Positions 59,840 through 64,000 of a DNA stretch of 64,000 bases are shown one piece after another. This DNA is from Gemmobacter aquatilis (lineage in GTDB: Bacteria; Pseudomonadota; Alphaproteobacteria; Rhodobacterales; Rhodobacteraceae): NCBI RefSeq assembly GCF_900110025.1, contig NZ_FOCE01000011.1:19791-83790 (forward strand). The letters are read 5' to 3'. Every line of letters starts with the position of its first letter. The stretch's first letter is position 1. The notes under the pieces are model-generated. The model was not told the DNA's origin. It did not search any database and was given only the letters and a program-made list of their open reading frames with translations. A program made the position numbers and the translations under genes.

Positions 59840-60981
59840 GGCGCGGCCTCGATGCGTGCCAACCGCCCCTCGTCCGCGCCCTGTGGCGGAGCAGCGACGA
59901 TCTGCGCGCCGTCTGGCAGGCCGCCCGTCACCTCGACCCGACCGCGATCATCCCGCGCGTCAAAGGTCAGCTGAGTTCGTGCCAACCGTCCATCTTGAAC
60001 GATCCAGACAGTTCCGCGATGGCCGTCGAAGCCGGAGATTGCGATCTCGGGCACCATCAAAGCGCTGTCGCGCGTACCAGTCAGGATACGCACCTCGGCC
60101 TGTTCGCCGAGGAACATCTGGGTCGGACAATCGGCGCAGGTCAGCCAGACGCGGCGTTCCTCGTTCACCCGGTCGCTTTCGAGTCCTATCCGCGCGATGG
60201 TGCCGCTGTATTCGCCGGCAGGCTGTGACCGAAGGCGAATAATGCCGGGCTGGCCAAGCGCCAGCTGTCCCGCGCGTTCTTCGTCGATATAGGCCTGAAT
60301 CCAGATCGTAGCGGGGTCGATCAGAATAAAAATCGGGTTGCCTGCGCTGACCACGGCCCCGGCCTCGGCGAGGCGGGTTACGACTAACGCGTCGAAGGGC
60401 GCGGTCAGGCGGTGGTGATCAAACAGAGTCTGTTCGAGTTGCAGAGCAGCTACAGCATCCTGCCCCTGCGCCCGGATGACGGCCAGCTCGGCCTCTGCCA
60501 CAGCCACCTCGGCGCGGGCGACATCTTCATCGCGCTGCGCTTCCTCTGCCCGCTGGGCGGGCGCGTTGCCCTGCAGCGTCAGTTCCACCTGACGGCGATT
60601 GGCGGCCTCGCGCTGTGCCAGAATGGCCAGCGCGCGGACAACCGCCGCTTCAGCCTTGGTCTGATTGGCGGTATTCGCCGCCATGGCGGCGCGGGCACGG
60701 GCGACGCGAGCCTCCTGCTCGGCCTGATGCAATGCGGCCAAGTCCTGGCCCTGCGACACGCGGTCTCCGGCATCGGCTGAAAGCGACAAAAGCGCCCCAC
60801 CCACCTCGAACCCCAGGCGCGCCAGCACCCGCGCCTCGACCGTGCCAAGACCATAGATGCGTAGGGCCACGTCGGCTTCGGTCGGAACCACCGTCACCGT
60901 CAGCGGGCGCTCGGTCAGGAATACCGCCCCGGCACCTGCAGCCACGACAGCCGCCACCGCAAATAGCCAGGTCTTGCGCAT
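59836..60981 (-). CDS. HlyD-family periplasmic adaptor (DevB-like)
   Basis: 381 residues. An N-terminal anchor (WLFAVAAVVAAGAGAVFL), lipoyl/barrel-sandwich parts (GDRVSQGQDLAALHQAEQEARVARA and HHRLTAPFDALVVTRLAEAGAVV), a coiled coil of about 90 residues between them, and a beta-barrel part. It links the permease to an outer-membrane channel, which is not encoded nearby. Second gene of a TetR-headed operon. Confidence 0.88.
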   Translation of the reverse strand: MRKTWLFAVAAVVAAGAGAVFLTERPLTVTVVPTEADVALRIYGLGTVEARVLARLGFEVGGALLSLSADAGDRVSQGQDLAALHQAEQEARVARARAAMAANTANQTKAEAAVVRALAILAQREAANRRQVELTLQGNAPAQRAEEAQRDEDVARAEVAVAEAELAVIRAQGQDAVAALQLEQTLFDHHRLTAPFDALVVTRLAEAGAVVSAGNPIFILIDPATIWIQAYIDEERAGQLALGQPGIIRLRSQPAGEYSGTIARIGLESDRVNEERRVWLTCADCPTQMFLGEQAEVRILTGTRDSALMVPEIAISGFDGHRGTVWIVQDGRLARTQLTFDARDDRGRVEVTGGLPDGAQIVAAPPQGADEGRLARIEAAP

Positions 60982-60984
60982 CAG

Positions 60985-61581
60985 TCAGGCTCCCTTTGCT
61001 GAAAGCAGGTGCAACTGGACATCCAGCAGGCGCAACCCTTCTGCGTGCAGGGCAAAATCGCGCGCGCCGAGCGACCATCGGATAGCCACCCCCTGAACCA
61101 GCGAGGCTAGCAGCACTGCCGCATCCGCCGCCGCCACATCGCTGCGCAGGGCATCGGCCCGCTGCCCTTCTGCCACCTCGCGCGCCAAGTGGCCGTGAAA
61201 CGTGGCCAACCGGCCCCGGAACGCCGCCCGGAGATCCGCGTTCTCGACATTCAGTTCGCGCGAGAAGAGGAGCATGGGCATCGCGGGCGTTGCCGCGATC
61301 TGGCCCAGTTGCGCGCCGATCAACGCCTTGATGCGTTCAACCGGAAGGTCGGCCTGCGCCAACGCCGCATCCCAGGCCGTGGTCAGCGTTTCGGCGACAT
61401 GATCGGCCACCGCGTTCCACATCGCGGCCTTGGTTGGAAAATGCCGGAAAATGGCGGCTTGCGTCACGCCAACTTCGATAGCGACCGCACCGGTGGTCAC
61501 CCGATCCGGCCCTATCCGGTCAGCGAGGCCCAGGATGGTGGCGACGATTTCAGCCTTCCGCAGATCGGACGTCTTGCGCAC
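60985..61581 (-). CDS. TetR family transcriptional regulator
   Basis: 198 residues from a GTG. The N-terminal helix-turn-helix region ATILGLADRIGPDRVTTGAVAIEVGVTQAAIFRHFPTKAAMWNAVADHV is characteristic. It heads the exporter operon (3 nt before the adaptor gene), so it most likely represses it until an exported compound binds. An AT-rich stretch with repeated AGTNA and TTACT-like units (about 61590-61622) upstream may be its operator. Confidence 0.88.
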   Translation of the reverse strand: MRKTSDLRKAEIVATILGLADRIGPDRVTTGAVAIEVGVTQAAIFRHFPTKAAMWNAVADHVAETLTTAWDAALAQADLPVERIKALIGAQLGQIAATPAMPMLLFSRELNVENADLRAAFRGRLATFHGHLAREVAEGQRADALRSDVAAADAAVLLASLVQGVAIRWSLGARDFALHAEGLRLLDVQLHLLSAKGA

Positions 61582-61635
61582 GGGCGGTCTCCAAGTAAGT
61601 GAGTAACTGACTACTAACTTAATCGTCAGGCTAAG

Positions 61636-61911
61636 TCAATCCGGCGTGGCGGACGACCGGGCTCGGACTGGAAAGCGCGACGTTGACAGGATCGTGCCCG
61701 CTTCATCCACCGTGAACCGGCAGGCGCGGCCTGCATGGCGAAAGGTCAGGCGCCAGCGCCTGGCGTCGGCGTCCACGCCAGCCTCGCAGATCGAGGTCAG
61801 GCTACAGTCCCGTATGGCCTGCCGTATCCCGTCTTCGGTCACTTTGAAAGCCTGGACCAGCAGGGGGGCGGAAACGACAAAGTCCGAGCCATCGCGTTCC
61901 ACCTGTGTCAT
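61636..61911 (-). CDS. DUF6522-like small protein
   Basis: 91 residues. SAPLLVQAFKVTEDGIRQAIRDCSLTSICEAGVDADARRWRLTFRHAGRACRFTVDEAG matches the DUF6522 pattern seen beside nitrogen-oxide response genes. The two Cys in DCSLTSICEAG are notable, but no cofactor is known. The start overlaps the NsrR-like stop by 4 nt, so it is coupled to the sensor gene. Confidence 0.75.
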   Translation of the reverse strand: MTQVERDGSDFVVSAPLLVQAFKVTEDGIRQAIRDCSLTSICEAGVDADARRWRLTFRHAGRACRFTVDEAGTILSTSRFPVRARSSATPD

Positions 61912-62348
61912 TGCGGGACCACCAGAGTGCCCGGTGTCTTTTCCAGTGGCGTCAAGGCGATATCGGCCAGGGTTGAGCGGTCCAGATCGTCAAGGAAGGC
62001 CGCCTCTGCTGACCGCAGGCGGGTTTTCAGGCGGCAGCGGGCATCGATGGAACAAGTGCCGCCCCCTGACCCGAAACACTCCACCAGCGGCCGGCCTTCC
62101 TCCAGAAGCCGGATGATCTGGCCCAGCCGGATCTCGGCCGCAGGGCGGGCCAGCATGGCCCCACCGCCACCGCCGCGCCGCGTCTCGATCAGACCGGCGC
62201 GCGCCAGATGCTGGATGATCTTGGCCAGATGGTTGCGCGACAGGCCAAGGTTCCCGGCCAGTTCGGCGCTTGTGAATGCGCGGGATGGATCGCCCGCCAT
62301 CCGCATCAGCATCCGCAAGCCAAAGTCGGTGAAGGAGGTGAGGCGCAT
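61908..62348 (-). CDS. nsrR: Rrf2 family regulator, NsrR-like
   Basis: 146 residues from the ATG at 62348. Winged helix FTDFGLRMLMRMAGDPSRAFTSAELAGNLGLSRNHLAKIIQHLARAGLI. Three Cys in ECFGSGGGTCSIDARCRLK match the Fe-S ligands of NsrR, which loses repression when the cluster meets nitric oxide. Divergent from the RIC-like gene, with a 15-bp palindrome between them. Neighbouring NnrS and RIC genes support the assignment. Confidence 0.88.
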   Translation of the reverse strand: MRLTSFTDFGLRMLMRMAGDPSRAFTSAELAGNLGLSRNHLAKIIQHLARAGLIETRRGGGGGAMLARPAAEIRLGQIIRLLEEGRPLVECFGSGGGTCSIDARCRLKTRLRSAEAAFLDDLDRSTLADIALTPLEKTPGTLVVPQ

Positions 62349-62369
62349 GTCAGTCGCAATCCTTGAATG

Positions 62370-62384
62370 GGTATTTATAATACC
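62370..62384. promoter_or_regulatory. palindrome between NsrR-like gene and RIC operon
   Basis: GGTATT-TAT-AATACC, perfect 15-bp palindrome, 22 nt from the NsrR-like start and 41 nt from the RIC start. The AT-rich symmetric form is compatible with an NsrR operator. Confidence 0.6.
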
Positions 62385-62424
62385 TATTAACAGGTCTAAG
62401 CCAGACTGCAAGACGGAGACTCAG

Positions 62425-62909
62425 ATGGACATGGGTGCAATCAAGACCCCACCGCCCTGACCCACTACATCGAGACGCGTTATCACGCCCGCCACCGGGA
62501 ACAATTGCCGGTGCTCGCCGCCATGGCCGAGCGGGTCGAAGATGTGCATTTCGGCGATGACGGTGTTCCCGAGGGCCTGTCCATCCTGTTGCGTCAGATG
62601 ATCGGCGAGATGGAGGTGCATATGAAGAAGGAAGAACTGATCCTGTTTCCGGCCATCCGTCGAGGCGGCATGCCCGGGATCGAAAACCCGATCGCAGTGA
62701 TGCGCGCCGATCATGCAGGGCATGACTGCGAGGTGGCCGAAATTCGCCGCTTGACCGGGAACCTGTCGTTGCCAGATGGGGCCTGTGGCACCTGGACCGC
62801 GCTGTACCGGGGTCTGGCAGAGTTCACCGCCGACCTGACCGAGCATATGCGGCTGGAAAACGATGTGCTATTTCCACAGTTTGAACCCGCTGGGCGGGCC
62901 GATGCCTGA
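62425..62909 (+). pseudogene. hemerythrin-like iron-sulfur repair (RIC/YtfE-type) protein, 5' frameshift
   Basis: The main frame encodes DPTALTHYIETRYHARHREQ, MIGEMEVHMKKEELILFPAI, MRADHAGHDCEVAEIRRLT and LTEHMRLENDVLFPQFE, with the His and Glu ligands of a di-iron hemerythrin domain. No start codon lies in this frame before a stop. The ATG at 62425 (MDMGAIK) is one frame away, and one added base near 62445 would join them. RIC proteins repair NO-damaged Fe-S clusters. The N-terminal ScdA-type domain is absent. Probably a functional gene with a sequencing indel, or translated from ATG 62505. Confidence 0.7.
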
Positions 62910-63588
62910 GGGACGTCTGCTCGCCTCGTCCCCCTGTCTGGCCGGCGAAATCGCTCCCAATGGGTTCGACCCGCTGGCGGTGGACCCCGAACAGGCACGG
63001 GATGTTGCGCGCTGGCGCCGCGCGGAACGCGTCCGCCTGCGTGTGGCACGGGACGCGCTGAGCGTGGCAGACCGGCAAGCGGTAGGTGTCGCTCTATCCG
63101 CGCATTTGCGTCACTTGCTGGCCCAGCAGTTTTCCGGGGCGGCGGGCCTGACCCTGTCTGCCTACTGGCCGATCAAAGGTGAACCAGATCTGCGCGACCT
63201 CATGGCGGATTTGCACGGCAGGGGCGTGACCCTGGCGCTGCCGGTGGTCGCGGTGAAGGCCGCCCCGCTGGTCTTTCGCCGCTGGATGCCCGGCATGGCC
63301 ATGGTGCGGGGCGACTGGAACATCCCCGTGCCGCCGCCCGATGCCGAACCACTGACGCCCGATATCGCCCTTGCCCCGCTTGTCGGATGGGATAGGGTGG
63401 GCTTTCGGCTGGGCTATGGCGGGGGCTACTTTGACAGGACACTTGCTGCGCTGTCGCCGCGCCCGTTCACCATCGGCATTGGCCTGCAATCCGCGCGCCT
63501 TGCCACGATCTTTCCCCAACCCCACGACATCGCGCTGGACGTCATCCTGACCGAGGCCGGGGTTCAGTTCCACCGCGAGGGCCCATGA
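62902..63588 (+). CDS. 5-formyltetrahydrofolate cyclo-ligase
   Basis: 228 residues from the ATG at 62902. GFRLGYGGGYFDRTLA is the ATP/folate signature of the family; DWNIPVPPPDAEPLTPDIALAPLVGWD precedes it. The N-terminus is about 30 residues longer than usual. It converts 5-formyl-THF to methenyl-THF. It overlaps the RIC gene by 8 nt and the NnrS gene by 4 nt, so a folate enzyme is translationally locked into a nitric-oxide operon. Confidence 0.9.
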   Translation: MPEGRLLASSPCLAGEIAPNGFDPLAVDPEQARDVARWRRAERVRLRVARDALSVADRQAVGVALSAHLRHLLAQQFSGAAGLTLSAYWPIKGEPDLRDLMADLHGRGVTLALPVVAVKAAPLVFRRWMPGMAMVRGDWNIPVPPPDAEPLTPDIALAPLVGWDRVGFRLGYGGGYFDRTLAALSPRPFTIGIGLQSARLATIFPQPHDIALDVILTEAGVQFHREGP

Positions 63589-64000
63589 CCACATCCACCG
63601 AACAGATGCGCGCTTGGGCAGGGCCCGCGATCCTGACTTATGGCTTTCGGCCCTTTTTCTTTGGGGCTGGGGTCTGGGCCGCCTTGGCAATGGTGCTTTG
63701 GGTGCCGATGCTGTCGGGCGATCTGACCTTGCCCACCGCCTTTGACCCCGTGTCATGGCATGCGCATGAATTCCTGTTCGGCTATCTGGGGGCCGTCATC
63801 GCGGGATTCCTGCTGACCGCAGTGCCGAACTGGACCGGACGGCTGCCGATTGTCGGTTGGCCGCTGGGCGGGCTGTTTGCCCTTTGGCTGATCGGACGGG
63901 CGGCGGTGGCGGTGTCGCTGTATCTGCCGCCGCTTGGCGTGGCCCTGGCTGACCTGGCCTTGTCCCTGGCCCTTGCCGCCGTGATCGGGCGCGAAATCGT
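63585..64000 (+). CDS. nnrS: NnrS family membrane protein, cut by window end
   Basis: 138 residues visible, no stop before the edge. TYGFRPFFFGAGVWAALAMVL, WHAHEFLFGYLGAVIAGFLLTAVPNWTGRLP are diagnostic of NnrS, a heme- and copper-containing membrane protein that protects cells from nitric oxide stress. The ATG overlaps the previous stop (ATGA). It completes the NO response module. Confidence 0.92.
   Translation, partial: MTTSTEQMRAWAGPAILTYGFRPFFFGAGVWAALAMVLWVPMLSGDLTLPTAFDPVSWHAHEFLFGYLGAVIAGFLLTAVPNWTGRLPIVGWPLGGLFALWLIGRAAVAVSLYLPPLGVALADLALSLALAAVIGREI

Overview
The window looks like part of a large plasmid or genomic island from a GC-rich alphaproteobacterium, most likely Rhodobacterales (Paracoccus/Rhodobacter-like). 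Supporting signs are an imuA-imuB-dnaE2 cassette behind an alphaproteobacterial GAAC-N7-GAAC SOS box, an H-NS/HvrA-type nucleoid protein, plasmid-type hypothetical gene families, many toxin-antitoxin loci and two insertion sequences. No rRNA, tRNA or CRISPR array was seen.

Layout. 1-3.1 kb: mobile-element backbone with a frameshifted Fic gene, an H-NS-like gene and a single-strand DNA binding protein. 3.09-4.07 kb: a decayed IS5-family element that cuts off the 3' end of etfB. 4.05-17.4 kb: a catabolic block of ten enzyme genes and two regulators, flanking a palindromic operator next to the IclR gene. The enzymes form a plausible route from a cyclic alcohol through ketone, lactone, hydroxy acid and dicarboxylic acid to a CoA ester and beta-oxidation. 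17.5-18.1 kb: a broken thioesterase gene. 18.2-24.3 kb: SOS mutagenesis operon (SRAP, ImuA, ImuB, DnaE2). 24.4-30 kb and 36.1-42.9 kb: two halves of a conserved conjugative-element region (DUF932-like, RadC-like, KlcA/ArdB-like antirestriction, a 1453-residue methylase/strawberry-notch helicase, a toprim protein, a DUF2493-like protein). Several of these genes share a bipartite leader about 93 nt before their start. 30-36 kb, between the halves: AbiEi/AbiEii, an orphan HipB with a 20-codon HipA stub, a flavin reductase/GntR pair, an Xre-RES pair, an antitoxin remnant and a frameshifted gene.

42.9-44.3 kb: an IS110-family element with 14-bp inverted repeats. 44.4-56 kb: a second catabolic block with LysR, PrpF-type isomerase, a complete TctCBA tricarboxylate transporter, a two-subunit ATP-citrate-lyase-like enzyme whose large subunit is far longer than usual, a frameshifted YciA-type thioesterase, GntR and an AbrB-family membrane protein. 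The set suggests uptake and CoA-dependent cleavage of a tricarboxylate. 56.4-57 kb: RelBE-type pair. 57.2-61.6 kb: SH3 lipoprotein and a TetR-controlled DevBCA/MacAB-like exporter. 61.6-64 kb: nitric-oxide response module (NsrR-like Rrf2, DUF6522-like, hemerythrin/RIC, 5-formyl-THF cyclo-ligase, NnrS running off the window).

At least seven reading frames carry one- or two-base indels while the remainder of the family sequence is well preserved. This is either recent decay or residual assembly error, and it should be settled before gene counts are trusted.
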